DNA of 64,000 bases. It comes from Pectobacterium wasabiae CFBP 3304 (GTDB lineage: Bacteria; Pseudomonadota; Gammaproteobacteria; Enterobacterales; Enterobacteriaceae). The notes under the pieces are model-generated. The model was not told the DNA's origin, made no database searches, and saw only the letters and a list, made by a program, of their open reading frames with translations. The stretch is taken from contig NZ_CP015750.1 in assembly GCF_001742185.1 (NCBI RefSeq), positions 4,092,001 to 4,156,000 of the forward strand, read 5' to 3'. Position 1 is the stretch's first letter, and every line of letters begins with the position of its first letter. Shown here in pieces: positions 36,078 through 46,111 of this stretch. The translations under genes were made by a program, and so were the position numbers.

Positions 36078-36223
36078 TTCCATGAATTTTAATTGGTTAG
36101 TGGTAAATGATTTGGTTTGGTTTTGACGTAAAACCTTTAGGGGATGTGATCTGACTTAAAACAATAATACCTATTTGGGGGTATATTTTGTTCGAAATTT
36201 AAACCCTATAAATGGAGTGGGTA

Positions 36224-36856
36224 ATGAAAAAAACATCTTTCTTATTGTTGGCAGCAGCGCTCATGCCTGCATTTGCGCAGGCTCATCAAGCGGGTGATTT
36301 CATTGTTCGGGCCGGTTCGGCCACCGTGCGTCCTGCTGAAAGCTCGGACAACGTGCTGGGGTTGGGGGAGTTTCAGGTTAGCAACAATACTCAGTTGGGT
36401 CTGACTTTCAGTTACATGGTGACGGACAATATTGGTGTTGAATTGCTCGCCGCCACACCGTTCAAACACAAAGTTGGTACACCGGGCACAGGAACGATTG
36501 CTGAAGTTAAACACCTGCCACCGTCACTGGTTGCACAATACTATTTTGGCGATGCTCAAGATAAATTACGTCCCTATTTGGGGGTTGGTCTGAACTACAC
36601 AATGTTCTTCGATGAGAAATTTAATGATACGGGGAAAGGTGCAGGTCTGAGCGATCTGAGCCTGAAAAATTCCTGGGGCATTGCGGCGCAGGCCGGATTG
36701 GATTACAACCTGGATAAAAACTGGTTGCTCAATATGTCCGTGTGGTGGATGGATATTGATACCGATGTGAAATTTAAAGCCGGTAACGATCAGCAAAGTA
36801 TCCATACTAAACTTGATCCGTGGGCCTTTATGTTTGGCGTGGGTTATCGTTTCTGA
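36224..36856 (+). CDS. ompW: Outer-membrane protein OmpW
   Basis: Eight-stranded outer-membrane beta-barrel with a hydrophobic channel; linked to small-molecule uptake and to oxygen and iron adaptation. 210 residues: signal peptide MKKTSFLLLAAALMPAFAQA cut before HQAGDF, then the barrel, ending in GVGYRF with the terminal Phe needed for BamA insertion. I chose the ATG at 36224 (after GGAGTGGG) over 36212 because it gives a normal signal peptide. A terminator follows. Confidence 0.95.
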   Translation: MKKTSFLLLAAALMPAFAQAHQAGDFIVRAGSATVRPAESSDNVLGLGEFQVSNNTQLGLTFSYMVTDNIGVELLAATPFKHKVGTPGTGTIAEVKHLPPSLVAQYYFGDAQDKLRPYLGVGLNYTMFFDEKFNDTGKGAGLSDLSLKNSWGIAAQAGLDYNLDKNWLLNMSVWWMDIDTDVKFKAGNDQQSIHTKLDPWAFMFGVGYRF

Positions 36857-36917
36857 TGGCGAACTTATTTTTAACGTTGTGTCAGCAACGGCCCGTAAGG
36901 GATGGCACGTCATAAAA

Positions 36918-36947
36918 AAATGGCGAAGTGAATAACTTCGCCATTTT
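36918..36947. terminator. Bidirectional terminator between ompW and the KdgM-family porin
   Basis: AAATGGCGAAGT (36918-36929) pairs with ACTTCGCCATTT (36934-36945), followed by further T residues; A-runs precede the stem. It separates convergent ompW and the porin gene. Confidence 0.9.
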
Positions 36948-37024
36948 TATAGACAGGAAATAACAAACCAATAAAGAAATACTATTTATTACTACAACAC
37001 TTATCTATATAGCTTTATTAACTA

Positions 37025-37744
37025 TTAGAACGCGTATTGCACACCAACACGGTAGCGAGTTTGGCGCTCATCAGTGGTTGTACTGCCAATTACGTTGCCG
37101 ACTTCAGCGTATGGTGTCCAGTTTTTGTCATATTTATACGCTAATTTAACGTTATGAGTGAGGCCATAGTTGTCGCTGTCGGCAACGTAACCAACAGAGC
37201 CGGCTTTGGTTTTCTTGTCGTATTCAAATTCGTATTCAACCACAAAGTTCGCAGGCAGTTTATAACCCAGCGTACTGGTGATGGTATAGCCTTTCATATC
37301 GGTAGGCTCTGTAGTAGTAATTTTATTACTTCTACGTAAATAAGATGCACGATAGCGCAGGCCATAGTACAGAGAATCAGTAATATTGGCGGTGCCTTTG
37401 ATGTAAGGACGATAGTTGTTGTCGTCTGAACTGGTGACCATATTCAAACCACCTTCCAGCCCAAAGGTTTTATCGAACTTATACAAGTAGCTGGCGGTCA
37501 CTTCGGTACCGTTGCTGACTGTTTCGTTATACGGTTTATTAGGTGTATTATCTTTGCCTGATTGTTTCCACTTGGCTTCCATTGACAGGCCAAAACCGTT
37601 GTCAAAACGGTTAGACATCAGTAAACGATCCTGGTGGTTGGCACTTGCGGTATCTTTCATTTCATGACGGTAGTCAATCGTAACAGCCATGGAGCTTAAG
37701 CTGATTAAGGAAGTTACCATCATCGTCAAAATTTTAACTTTCAT
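37025..37744 (-). CDS. KdgM-family oligogalacturonate-specific porin
   Basis: 239-residue outer-membrane protein of the KdgM/KdgN/NanC family, 12-stranded monomeric barrels carrying acidic oligosaccharides. Signal peptide to about residue 20 (SLISLSSMA), then VTIDYRHEMKDTASANHQDRL, the family's opening strand, and the ending DERQTRYRVGVQYAF with terminal Phe. Many Arg/Lys residues could line the pore, as required for galacturonate oligomers. In Dickeya and Pectobacterium such porins import pectin breakdown products. I cannot tell KdgM from KdgN without comparison, so no symbol is given. Confidence 0.88.
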   Translation of the reverse strand: MKVKILTMMVTSLISLSSMAVTIDYRHEMKDTASANHQDRLLMSNRFDNGFGLSMEAKWKQSGKDNTPNKPYNETVSNGTEVTASYLYKFDKTFGLEGGLNMVTSSDDNNYRPYIKGTANITDSLYYGLRYRASYLRRSNKITTTEPTDMKGYTITSTLGYKLPANFVVEYEFEYDKKTKAGSVGYVADSDNYGLTHNVKLAYKYDKNWTPYAEVGNVIGSTTTDERQTRYRVGVQYAF

Positions 37745-38129
37745 TTTATTATCCCATGTTGAAGAGAATTATTATTTAAAAAACGCGCTGCCACTTTGTT
37801 CAGCGATTTCATTCTATTTATTTTATCTTACAGTAATGTGAACAAGATCTTCAAAAAGAGAAAATTTTAAATGATCTCAATTCTGTGATTTTCTTCGTGT
37901 TTTATTAGCGGGATTTATGCGGATTAAAAAATAGCAGGTAATTAATTTATTTATTTGATGTGGCGTTAAATAATTATTTCAATTTGAAATCCTTTATTAC
38001 AATTATAATAACTTGAACATAGAATAATAATTGAAAATATTTAGCAGCGATTAAATAAGAAATAATTTGAAACACTATTTGGCGCGCGACATTGCTTGCG
38101 CTAAGTACAAATCGCGCGCCTGAAACGTG
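37745..38129. other. 385-bp non-coding region between the porin gene and trpA
   Basis: AT-rich leader and promoter region of the porin gene (minus strand) plus the trp operon end. Half-sites such as AATGTGAACAAG (37836) and CTGTGATTTTC (37884) are weak CRP candidates. I looked for a KdgR box (GAAA-N6-TTTC) and found none. No coding sequence seen. Confidence 0.5.
38081..38120 (-). terminator. GC-rich hairpin after trpA
   Basis: GGCGCGCGA (38081-38089) pairs exactly with TCGCGCGCC (38112-38120), nine bases after the trpA stop on the minus strand. The U-tract is poor (AAATAGTGTTT), so termination may be partial, as with the trp t hairpin of E. coli. Confidence 0.6.
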
Positions 38130-38936
38130 TTATGAACGTGTTGCTGCTTTCATTTCACTCACAAAGGTCTGTAACTCAGACAGCATTACGCTGGGCTGGT
38201 TCAGATTTTTTTCGATAATCCGCACGATGGCAGAACCAGAAATGGCACCTGCTGCACCCGATGCGAGAGTTTCCCGCACCTGGGCAGGATCGGAAATGCC
38301 AAATCCTTGCAGCGGCGGGGCAGTGTGATACTCGTTCAATTTGGCAACCAGATGATTGAGTGGCAACTGAGCTCGCTTTTCTGCCCCAGTCACGCCTGCG
38401 CGTGAAACGAGATAGGTATAGCCACGGCCATAAGAGGCTATCTCGCGCAGCAGTTCATCATCAGCGTTGGGTGGGCAGATAAAGATAGGGGCAATACCGT
38501 GTCGTAGTGCTGCGGTACGGAAAGGGGCCGACTCGACCACGGGAACATCCGCCACTAAAACCGAATCGACGCCAACCGCGGCGCAGCGTTGATAAAATTC
38601 ATCGATGCCGTTGCTGAAGACCAGGTTGGCATACATCAGCAGGCCAATCGGGATTTCCGGGTATTTCTGACGTATGGCCGCCAGCATTTCGAAGCATTGC
38701 CCAGGTGTGACACCTGCGGAAAAAGCACGCAGGTTGGCCGCCTGAATGGTTGGGCCATCCGCCAGCGGGTCAGAGAAGGGTACACCCAACTCCAGCGCAT
38801 CGGCACCCGCAGCAATCAGCGTATCGATAATTTTCAGTGACTGTTCAGGGGACGGGTCGCCCAGCGTGACAAACGGGACGAATGCGCCTTCTTTTTTCTC
38901 TGCCAGGCGTGTAAACAACTGTTGGTAGCGCTCCAT
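38130..38936 (-). CDS. trpA: Tryptophan synthase alpha subunit
   Basis: Cleaves indole-3-glycerol phosphate to indole and glyceraldehyde-3-phosphate. 268-residue TIM barrel with the catalytic Glu in [16 protein letters not shown] and the phosphate site GFGIS...GAISGSAIV. Same length as E. coli TrpA. Its ATG overlaps the trpB stop by one base (TAATG), coupling synthesis of the two subunits of the alpha2-beta2 complex. Last gene of the operon. Confidence 0.98.
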   Translation of the reverse strand: MERYQQLFTRLAEKKEGAFVPFVTLGDPSPEQSLKIIDTLIAAGADALELGVPFSDPLADGPTIQAANLRAFSAGVTPGQCFEMLAAIRQKYPEIPIGLLMYANLVFSNGIDEFYQRCAAVGVDSVLVADVPVVESAPFRTAALRHGIAPIFICPPNADDELLREIASYGRGYTYLVSRAGVTGAEKRAQLPLNHLVAKLNEYHTAPPLQGFGISDPAQVRETLASGAAGAISGSAIVRIIEKNLNQPSVMLSELQTFVSEMKAATRS

Positions 38937-40126
38937 TAAATTTCTCCCCGATCTTTCAAAATATCGTGCACGGTAAAGATGTCTTTATCACCACGACCTG
39001 ACAGATTGACCACCAGCAGTTGCTCCTTCTCCGGTTCCGCTTTGATCATCTTCAAGGCGTGTGCTAATGCGTGGGAGGACTCCAGCGCAGGAATAATACC
39101 TTCACCACGGCAGAGCGCTTTGAAGGCATCCAACGCTTCATCATCGGTAATCGAGACATAGTCGGCACGGCCGATGCTGTTCAGGTAGGCGTGCTGTGGG
39201 CCGACGGACGGGAAATCCAGCCCGGCGGAAATAGAGTAGGACTCTTCAATTTGTCCGTCAGACGTTTGCATCATTGGGGACTTCATGCCGAAATAGATAC
39301 CGACGCGACCATGTTTTAACGGTGCACCGTGCTGCCCAGATTCAATGCCTAAGCCGCCAGGTTCAATGCCGATCAGACGGACGTCAGTATCGTCGATGAA
39401 ATCAGCGAACATCCCAATCGCGTTTGAGCCGCCGCCGACACAGGCCAGAACCGCATCCGGCAGGCGACCTTCTTTTTCCAGGATCTGTGCTTTCGTCTCT
39501 TCGCCAATCATGCGTTGGAATTCACGTACGATCGTTGGATAAGGATGCGGACCCGCCGCTGTTCCCAGCAGATAGTGTGCCGTTTCATAGCTGCCGGACC
39601 AGTCACGCAGCGCTTCGTTACAGGCATCTTTTAGCGTAGAGGAACCGCTATGAACCGGAATCACTTCGGCCCCCATCAGGCGCATACGGAAGACGTTCGG
39701 CGACTGGCGCTCAACGTCTTTTGCGCCCATATAAACGCGGCATTTCAGGCCGAGCAGGGCGCAAGCCAGCGCCGTCGCGACGCCGTGTTGTCCCGCACCG
39801 GTTTCAGCGATGATTTCACTTTTACCCATACGCTTAGCCAGCAAGGCCTGTCCAAGCACCTGATTCGTTTTGTGTGCGCCGCCGTGCAGCAGATCTTCAC
39901 GCTTCAGGTACAGCTTGGTTTTCGTCCCGGCCGTCAGATTCTGGCACAGGGTTAACGCTGTTGGACGACCCGCATAGTTTTTCAGCAAGTCGGTAAACTC
40001 GGCCTGAAACTCAGGATCTTTCTGTGCGCTGACGAAAGCCTCTTCTAATTGGCGTAACGCCGGGATGAGGATCTGCGGCACAAACTGTCCGCCGAATTCA
40101 CCGAAGTAAGGGTTGAGTAATGTCAT
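38936..40126 (-). CDS. trpB: Tryptophan synthase beta subunit
   Basis: PLP enzyme joining indole and serine to tryptophan. 396 residues; the PLP-binding Lys lies in [15 protein letters not shown] (near residue 87), with the phosphate-binding Gly-rich [10 protein letters not shown] and the terminal Ser of [10 protein letters not shown]. coli TrpB is 397. It follows trpCF by 16 bases. Confidence 0.98.
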   Translation of the reverse strand: MTLLNPYFGEFGGQFVPQILIPALRQLEEAFVSAQKDPEFQAEFTDLLKNYAGRPTALTLCQNLTAGTKTKLYLKREDLLHGGAHKTNQVLGQALLAKRMGKSEIIAETGAGQHGVATALACALLGLKCRVYMGAKDVERQSPNVFRMRLMGAEVIPVHSGSSTLKDACNEALRDWSGSYETAHYLLGTAAGPHPYPTIVREFQRMIGEETKAQILEKEGRLPDAVLACVGGGSNAIGMFADFIDDTDVRLIGIEPGGLGIESGQHGAPLKHGRVGIYFGMKSPMMQTSDGQIEESYSISAGLDFPSVGPQHAYLNSIGRADYVSITDDEALDAFKALCRGEGIIPALESSHALAHALKMIKAEPEKEQLLVVNLSGRGDKDIFTVHDILKDRGEI

Positions 40127-40142
40127 AATTTTCCCGTCTGTT

Positions 40143-41510
40143 TTAGTGTTGCGGCTGACGTAACGTCATAAAAGCCGCAGCAATTTTATGTGAGTCTTTT
40201 TTTCCCGGTTCGCTTTCTACCCCGGAATTAAAATCCAGCCCTGCGCAACCTTGTTGTGCCGCGAGGGCGCAGTTATCGCTATTCAGACCACCGGCTAACA
40301 GCACGTTATCCAGTGATTGATTGTCCAGCAGCGACCAGTTGAAGGTTTTACCGCTGCCACCCTGACCGTTGTCAAACACGTAGCGATCGACGTGGGTGAG
40401 ATTACGCTCTGGCAGCACGTCTGCGATGCTCAGCGCTTTCCAGATCTGGCAGGTCGCAGGTAGTTGCTGGCGTAGTTGGTTGATTGTCTGTTGATCTTCA
40501 TCGCCGTGCAGTTGAACGGCGGCTAACCCCAACTGCGTGGTGATAGCAACGATGTGTTCGACGGGCGCGTTGCGGAAAACACCGACATAGCGCAGTGGTG
40601 CTCCGGCGATGACATCGGCGGCTTGTTTGGCGTCAACATAGCGTGGAGAGCTGGCAACGAAGATTAATCCGCCATAGAGTGCGCCAGCCTGGTAGGCTGC
40701 CTGTGCATCTGCTGCGCGCGTCAGGCCGCAGACTTTGTTCTCGCCCAGAATAACGCGGCGTACCGCACCGTTCAGATCTGGCTCGGACATCAGCGAGCTG
40801 CCGATCAAGAATCCCTGAGCAAAGGCGCTGAGTTCACGGATCTGCGTATGGCGGTTGATACCAGATTCACTGATCACGGTTACGCCAGCGGGCAGACGCG
40901 GTGCAAGCGTCCGGGTACGGTTGAGGTCAATGGAGAGATCGCGCAGGTCGCGGTTGTTGATCCCGACGACGCGTGCTTCAAGCTGAATGGCACGCTGTAG
41001 CTCCTCTTCATTACTGACTTCCGTCAACACGCCCAGCTTCAGGCTGTGCGCCACCTCGGCCAGTTGCTGATACTGCTCGTCGTCCAGTACAGACAACATC
41101 AGCAGAATAGCATCGGCCTGATAGTAGCGTGCCAGATAGATCTGATAGGGCGAAATAATAAAGTCTTTGCACAACACCGGCTGATGTACTGCCGCGCTGA
41201 CCTGTGGTAGAAAGGCAAAGTCGCCCTGAAAATATTTCTCATCGGTTAACACGGAAATGGCGGACGCATAACCTTTATAGACCTGAGCAATCTCCACTGG
41301 GTCAAAATCGTCGCGGATCAACCCTTTCGACGGCGACGCTTTTTTGCATTCCAGAATAAAGGCGGGTTTATCCTGTTTCAGCGCTTGATAAAAGTCGCGT
41401 TGGCTGGGGACGATTTCATGCTGAAAAGAGGCCAGCGGCTGTGCTTTCTCACGTTCAGCAACCCAGAGCGCTTTATCACGCACAATTTTATGTAATACGG
41501 TTTCCTGCAT
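40143..41510 (-). CDS. trpCF: Bifunctional indole-3-glycerol phosphate synthase / PRA isomerase
   Basis: Catalyses two successive steps. 455 residues: N-terminal IGPS barrel (about 1-255) with [14 protein letters not shown] (catalytic Lys) and ISESGI, and C-terminal PRAI barrel (about 257-450) starting [11 protein letters not shown] (catalytic Cys) and ending [12 protein letters not shown] (catalytic Asp). Fusion as in E. coli TrpC (453). I placed the start at 41510 ([16 protein letters not shown]); an open frame upstream overlaps trpD and is not conserved. Seven-base gap from trpD. Confidence 0.97.
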   Translation of the reverse strand: MQETVLHKIVRDKALWVAEREKAQPLASFQHEIVPSQRDFYQALKQDKPAFILECKKASPSKGLIRDDFDPVEIAQVYKGYASAISVLTDEKYFQGDFAFLPQVSAAVHQPVLCKDFIISPYQIYLARYYQADAILLMLSVLDDEQYQQLAEVAHSLKLGVLTEVSNEEELQRAIQLEARVVGINNRDLRDLSIDLNRTRTLAPRLPAGVTVISESGINRHTQIRELSAFAQGFLIGSSLMSEPDLNGAVRRVILGENKVCGLTRAADAQAAYQAGALYGGLIFVASSPRYVDAKQAADVIAGAPLRYVGVFRNAPVEHIVAITTQLGLAAVQLHGDEDQQTINQLRQQLPATCQIWKALSIADVLPERNLTHVDRYVFDNGQGGSGKTFNWSLLDNQSLDNVLLAGGLNSDNCALAAQQGCAGLDFNSGVESEPGKKDSHKIAAAFMTLRQPQH

Positions 41511-41517
41511 GGTTCCA

Positions 41518-42516
41518 TTATCCTCTGGCGGACAGGGCGATAACACGCTGATAAGCCTGCCCGCTATGAATGACTTCAAGTGCCTGTTGCGCATTCTGGC
41601 GCAGATCTTCTTGTCCGAACAATCTCAGGAGCAAAGCAACGTTGGCGGCAACCGCAGCGGCGTGTGCGCGTTCACCTTTACCTTGTAGCAGCGACGCGAG
41701 AATGTCACGATTTTCTTCCGGCGTACCGCCTTGTAATGCCGACAGCGGATGCGCATCCAGACCGAAATCGCGGTGCGTCAGTTCGTAAGTTTCGATCTCG
41801 CCGTTATTTAACTCGGCAACCTGCGTCGGTGCATGAAGTGCCACTTCGTCCATCCCGCCGCCGTGTACGACAGCGGCACGCTGGTAGCCCAGCACCTTCA
41901 GCGTTTCGGCGATAGGGCGAACTAATTCGGGGCTATATACGCCAATCAGCGCCAGCGGTGGTCGTGCCGGGTTAACCAACGGTCCCAGCACGTTGAAGAC
42001 GGTGCGCGTTTTGAGCTGCTGACGCACCGGCATGGCATGGCGGAAACCCAGATGATAGTGCGGAGCAAACAGGAAACACACGCCCAGATCGTCCAGAGCC
42101 TGACGTGAATCCTGCGCGCTCATATCCAACTTAATGCCGAAAGCGGAGAGCAAATCGGATGAGCCAGAACGGCTGGACACACTGCGGTTGCCGTGTTTGG
42201 CGATTTTCAGGCCACAACTGGCGGCAACGAAGGCACTGGCGGTTGAGATGTTGATGCTGTTCGTGCCGTCACCGCCCGTGCCAACGATATCGGCAAATAA
42301 ATAGTCTGGGCGCGGAAACGGCTGCGCGTCGGCCAGTAATGCGGTGGCGGCACCGGCGATTTCATCGGGATGTTCGCCGCGTACTTTCATGCTAATCAAC
42401 GCCGCTGCCAGTTGGCTAGCTTCCAGTTCACCGCGAATAATCGCGCCAAATAGCGCCTGACTTTCCTGACGGCTGATATTTTCCGCGCGGTATAATTTTT
42501 CCAATATGTTTTGCAT
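41518..42516 (-). CDS. trpD: Anthranilate phosphoribosyltransferase
   Basis: Transfers phosphoribose from PRPP to anthranilate. 332 residues with the PRPP signature [16 protein letters not shown] and [17 protein letters not shown]. In E. coli this is the C-terminal half of a TrpGD fusion; here it is a separate gene. The start at 42516 ([15 protein letters not shown]) gives the family length. However, an in-frame ATG at 42585 has a perfect AAGGAGG nine bases upstream, placed just after the trpG stop, and would add 23 unconserved residues; this alternative deserves weight. Confidence 0.93.
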   Translation of the reverse strand: MQNILEKLYRAENISRQESQALFGAIIRGELEASQLAAALISMKVRGEHPDEIAGAATALLADAQPFPRPDYLFADIVGTGGDGTNSINISTASAFVAASCGLKIAKHGNRSVSSRSGSSDLLSAFGIKLDMSAQDSRQALDDLGVCFLFAPHYHLGFRHAMPVRQQLKTRTVFNVLGPLVNPARPPLALIGVYSPELVRPIAETLKVLGYQRAAVVHGGGMDEVALHAPTQVAELNNGEIETYELTHRDFGLDAHPLSALQGGTPEENRDILASLLQGKGERAHAAAVAANVALLLRLFGQEDLRQNAQQALEVIHSGQAYQRVIALSARG

Positions 42517-42599
42517 GATAAATACATCCTGAGCAGTAGACGGTTCCCGTGTCTTAAAAGGCTGTTGCGTAGAAGACAGTTGCATAATCGTATCCCTCC

Positions 42600-43178
42600 T
42601 TAAGCCAGCGCCCAGTCCAGCGTTTGCTCCAGCAGTCGAGCGCCGTGCGTGGTCAGGATCGACTCCGGATGGAATTGAAAACCGCAAACGCGATCCGCGT
42701 CGTTACGCACCGCCATCACCATCGTGTTGAAGTGTGCGTTGACGGTTAGCGTAGAAGGAATGCTGCTGCCAACCAGCGAGTGGTAGCGGGCAACGGGTAG
42801 CGGGTGCGGTAAACCGCTAAACATGCCGTTGGCATCGTGGTCAATGGCAGATGCTTTGCCATGCAGGATCTCTCCTGCCTGACCGACATGGCCGCCGTAG
42901 GCTTCGACGATGGCCTGATGGCCGAGGCAAATGCCGATAATTGGCAACTGACCACGCAGGCGTTGCAGCAACTCCGGCATACAGCCCGCTTCGGCTGGGG
43001 TGCCAGGGCCGGGGGAGAGCATCAGAATCGGTTTTTCCATCTGCTGTAACCGCGCGATGATGATGTCGGCAGGCAGATGGTTACGGTAAATTACGACCTG
43101 GTGACCGCTGGAGCGCAGTTGATCCACCAGGTTGTAAGTGAATGAGTCGATATTATCGAGCAGCAGGATGTCGGCCAT
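42600..43178 (-). CDS. trpG: Anthranilate synthase glutamine amidotransferase subunit
   Basis: 192-residue class I glutaminase that feeds ammonia to TrpE. Triad Cys in [11 protein letters not shown], and His and Glu in [10 protein letters not shown]; oxyanion strand MLSPGPGTP present. Not fused to trpD, unlike E. coli and Salmonella but like Serratia and Yersinia. Its ATG overlaps the trpE stop (TGATG). The stop is followed at once by the AAGGAGG that may serve trpD. Confidence 0.97.
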   Translation of the reverse strand: MADILLLDNIDSFTYNLVDQLRSSGHQVVIYRNHLPADIIIARLQQMEKPILMLSPGPGTPAEAGCMPELLQRLRGQLPIIGICLGHQAIVEAYGGHVGQAGEILHGKASAIDHDANGMFSGLPHPLPVARYHSLVGSSIPSTLTVNAHFNTMVMAVRNDADRVCGFQFHPESILTTHGARLLEQTLDWALA

Positions 43179-44740
43179 CAGAAGATCTCCTTTGCATGGT
43201 GCGCGCTGGCAATAGCGCGCAGCACGGCGCGGGCTTTATTGCGTGTTTCGTCGGCTTCGGCCTGCGGATTAGAATCCAGAACCACGCCCGCTCCCGCCTG
43301 AACGGTGGCAATACCGTCTTCAACATAGGCGGAGCGAATGACGATGCAGGTATCCAGATCGCCGTGGGCAGTGAAGTAGCCCACCGCGCCGCCGTAGCTA
43401 CCGCGCCGGGTTTTCTCACTTTCGGCAATTAGCTGCATCGCCCGGACTTTCGGTGCGCCGCTCAGCGTGCCCATATTCATGCAGGCGCGGTAGGCGTGCA
43501 GGACATCCAAATCTTCACGCAGTGTGCCAACCACGCGGGAAACCAGGTGCATCACAAAGGAATAGCGGTCAACTTTGGTCAAGTCAGCAACGTAACGGCT
43601 ACCCGGCTGACAGATACGTGCCAGATCGTTACGAGCTAAATCTACCAGCATCAGGTGCTCTGCCAATTCTTTATGGTCGGTACGCATTTCCAGCTCGATG
43701 CGGCTATCGAGATCGCGATCCAGTGAGCCATCAGCACGACGGCCGCGTGGACGGGTGCCAGCAATCGGATAGATTTCGATTTGGCGGCTGTCGGCATCGT
43801 ATTTCAGCGAGCTTTCCGGCGAAGCACCGAACAGCGTGAAATCCTGATCTTGCATGTAAAACATGTAAGGGCTGGGATTGTTATCTTTCAGCGTTTGGTA
43901 AGCGGCCAGCGGTGAAGGACAGGGTAAAGAGAAACGGCGTGACGGCACGACCTGAAAAATTTCACCGATGCGGATAGCTTCCTGCATCTGACCGACGACT
44001 TCACCAAAGGCCTCATCACTCTGGTTGCAACTCAGCGTCATGTCTTCGATAGACTGACGCGGCAGCGCAGGAGCAGGCTGGGTGAGCTGAGATTGTAATT
44101 GCTCCAGACGCTGTTGTAGACGCTGCTTTTCACTCTGGCTTGGCGTAAACAGGCTGGCTTGCAGGGCGGTTACGCGTTTTTGGTGGTCAAGTACCAGTAA
44201 GGTTTCGGCTAGATAAAAGCAAAAGTCCGGGCAGCGCTGCTGTTGGCTCAGCGCCGGTAATTCTTCAAACCCCGCGACCAGATCGTAGGCGAACAAGCCG
44301 CCGAGGAACATGGCTTCACGCTCATCCGTCGGGCAGGCAACCAGCGTTAGAATCTGGCGTAAAGCGTCAAACACGGACAGCGAACGCAGGCGGGCATCTT
44401 CATCCTGCATAGCATCAGCTAGCGGGAAGGTGAGTTCACGACCGTTCGGAAGCGGCTGATTGAGAATTTCTGTAGGCAGCGCGGCATCCAGAAGCGGTAG
44501 CAGGTTGGCACCGTTTGCGGTTAATGCCTGAACGGAAACCTGTTGGCCTAGAGCGGTGATACGCAGTGCGCTATCAATGATCAACAGGCTTTTCAGGTTT
44601 TCCTTGCTATCGATTTCAGCGGACTCTAACAGCAACGTGGCAGGTCTGGCACCGCAGAGCTGATGGAAGATAGCGCTGGGGTCGTTGCGATAAACGGCCT
44701 CAGTACGTAGCAGTTCCAGTTTAGGTTGTGTTGTTTGCAT
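43178..44740 (-). CDS. trpE: Anthranilate synthase component I
   Basis: Converts chorismate to anthranilate with TrpG; the committed and feedback-regulated step. 520 residues (E. coli 520). The N-terminal [18 protein letters not shown] holds the tryptophan-inhibition site (LLES element), and the C-terminal chorismate-binding domain has [22 protein letters not shown] core and [11 protein letters not shown]...GAVGYF. First structural gene, 35 bases after the attenuator. Confidence 0.98.
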   Translation of the reverse strand: MQTTQPKLELLRTEAVYRNDPSAIFHQLCGARPATLLLESAEIDSKENLKSLLIIDSALRITALGQQVSVQALTANGANLLPLLDAALPTEILNQPLPNGRELTFPLADAMQDEDARLRSLSVFDALRQILTLVACPTDEREAMFLGGLFAYDLVAGFEELPALSQQQRCPDFCFYLAETLLVLDHQKRVTALQASLFTPSQSEKQRLQQRLEQLQSQLTQPAPALPRQSIEDMTLSCNQSDEAFGEVVGQMQEAIRIGEIFQVVPSRRFSLPCPSPLAAYQTLKDNNPSPYMFYMQDQDFTLFGASPESSLKYDADSRQIEIYPIAGTRPRGRRADGSLDRDLDSRIELEMRTDHKELAEHLMLVDLARNDLARICQPGSRYVADLTKVDRYSFVMHLVSRVVGTLREDLDVLHAYRACMNMGTLSGAPKVRAMQLIAESEKTRRGSYGGAVGYFTAHGDLDTCIVIRSAYVEDGIATVQAGAGVVLDSNPQAEADETRNKARAVLRAIASAHHAKEIF

Positions 44741-44774
44741 TCTTGCTACCCGTTAAATGTTGTGCCCATCAAAT

Positions 44775-44799
44775 AAAAAACCCGCTTAGTTAAGCGGGT
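44775..44799 (-). terminator. trp attenuator terminator
   Basis: On the minus strand the stem ACCCGCTTA / TAAGCGGGT (44791-44799 with 44780-44788) is followed by six U residues, 35 bases before trpE and about 40 after the trpL stop. This is the 3:4 hairpin of classical trp attenuation. An upstream segment between the Trp codons and the stem could form the competing structure. Confidence 0.93.
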
Positions 44800-44837
44800 C
44801 TGGGAATATCTGCATGTGTGATAACAGCGATGCGTGA

Positions 44838-44900
44838 TTAGTCCACCCGCGATAGGGAAGCGCGCCACCAACCATGTTTCATCATTTTCTGCGTTGCCAT
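44838..44900 (-). CDS. trpL: trp operon leader peptide
   Basis: A 20-codon frame MATQKMMKHGWWRASLSRVD ending TAA, with two adjacent Trp codons (WWRAS) exactly like E. coli trpL (GWWRTS). Ribosome stalling at these codons would disrupt the attenuator. In-frame ATGs at 44906 and 44909 make a 22- or 23-codon version possible; AGCGAG upstream is the only ribosome-site candidate and does not decide. Confidence 0.9.
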   Translation of the reverse strand: MATQKMMKHGWWRASLSRVD

Positions 44901-44949
44901 TATCATCATCTCGCTGTTTGTGTACCGATCAATGTCTGCGCACTGAACT

Positions 44950-44986
44950 TGCGTACTAGTTAACTGGTTCGGCGATAAAATGTCAA
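44950..44986 (-). promoter_or_regulatory. trp promoter and TrpR operator
   Basis: On the minus strand TTGACA (44986-44981) and TTAACT (44963-44958) are spaced by 17 bases, identical hexamers to the E. coli trp promoter. The -10 is embedded in CGAACCAGTTAACTAGTACG, which differs by one base from the E. coli TrpR operator as I remember it. Repression by TrpR-tryptophan is therefore expected on top of attenuation. Confidence 0.92.
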
Positions 44987-45084
44987 CACCTTCAATAGGA
45001 TTATTTTATTACTCAGGTAAACGGCAGGCATTACCCTTTTCTTCCTATTAATGGCATCATGCGGCCTTCGCATGATTCTTGTTA

Positions 45085-45969
45085 ATGGGTAGGCTTGTGC
45101 CAGAAGATTCTCAACCGATATCGTCATTTCCACTTTATGATTTGCATAGCCATACTACGGCGTCTGATGGCCTTTTAACGCCGACAGCGCTGGTCAGCCG
45201 GGCGGTAGATATGCGGGTGAGCGTGCTGGCCATTACCGACCACGACACGACGGCTGGGTTTGAAGAGGCACAGACTGCGATTGCACAGCAGGAGCTGCCA
45301 CTAAGGTTAATTCCCGGCGTAGAGATCTCCACGCTGTGGGAAAATCATGAGATCCATATTGTCGGATTGGGGATGGATATTGCACATCCTGCGTTACGTG
45401 GGTTGCTGCAACAGCAGGCGGATAACCGGCAGAGTCGGGCGGAACAGATCGCCGCTCGGCTGGAAAAATCCCGCATTCCCGATGCGCTGACTGGTGCACG
45501 GCGTCTGGCGACGGGGGGGCAGATTACACGGGCGCATTTTGCGCGTTATCTGATCGAATTGGGCATCGCGACGAACATGAATCAAGTGTTCAAAAAATAT
45601 CTGGCGAAAGGCAAAATCGGCTACGTGCCGCCGCAGTGGTGCACCATCCCACAAGCGATCGAGGCGATCCATCAATCTGGTGGTGTGTCGGTGTTAGCAC
45701 ATCCGGGGCGTTACGATCTGACGGCCAAATGGCTAAAGCGCCTGTTAGCCATGTTTGCAGAAAGCGGTGGGATCGCAATGGAAGTGGCACAATGCCAGCA
45801 GGCGCCGGATGAACGGACGCAACTGGGTCGTTATGCGCGTGATTTCAACCTGATGGCGTCGCAAGGATCGGATTTCCACCTGCCTTGTGCCTGGATTGAG
45901 CTGGGCCGTAAGCTGTGGTTACCCGCCGATGTCGAGCCAGTTTGGCATCACCCATTATTGGCAAATTAG
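45085..45969 (+). CDS. rnm: RNase AM, PHP-domain 5'-3' exonuclease
   Basis: Formerly yciV or trpH; in E. coli a 5'-3' exonuclease that trims the 5' ends of rRNAs. About 294 residues with all PHP metal motifs: DLHSHTTASDG, ITDHDTT, PGVEIST, AHPGRYD and GSDFH. The start is uncertain: TTG 45079, ATG 45085 or GTG 45097; none has a good ribosome site, and conservation begins only near LYDLHSH. It is divergent from trpE, as in E. coli. Confidence 0.93.
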   Translation: MGRLVPEDSQPISSFPLYDLHSHTTASDGLLTPTALVSRAVDMRVSVLAITDHDTTAGFEEAQTAIAQQELPLRLIPGVEISTLWENHEIHIVGLGMDIAHPALRGLLQQQADNRQSRAEQIAARLEKSRIPDALTGARRLATGGQITRAHFARYLIELGIATNMNQVFKKYLAKGKIGYVPPQWCTIPQAIEAIHQSGGVSVLAHPGRYDLTAKWLKRLLAMFAESGGIAMEVAQCQQAPDERTQLGRYARDFNLMASQGSDFHLPCAWIELGRKLWLPADVEPVWHHPLLAN

Positions 45970-46111
45970 CTGGATATTACCGCGTAATGGCATCGCTATC
46001 TCATGAAATAACAATCTTTTACCACCGACACGTTCTATAATAACCCTATTGCATTATGACGCGGTGTGGGATGAGCAACGCCGCGATATATCAGACGCAC
46101 GAGGTAGGGTC

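Noticed and set aside
37745..38080. KdgR operator before the KdgM-family porin
   Set aside because: ATTTCAATTTGAAAT near 37976 is palindromic, but the half-sites are in the opposite order to the GAAA-N6-TTTC pattern of KdgR.
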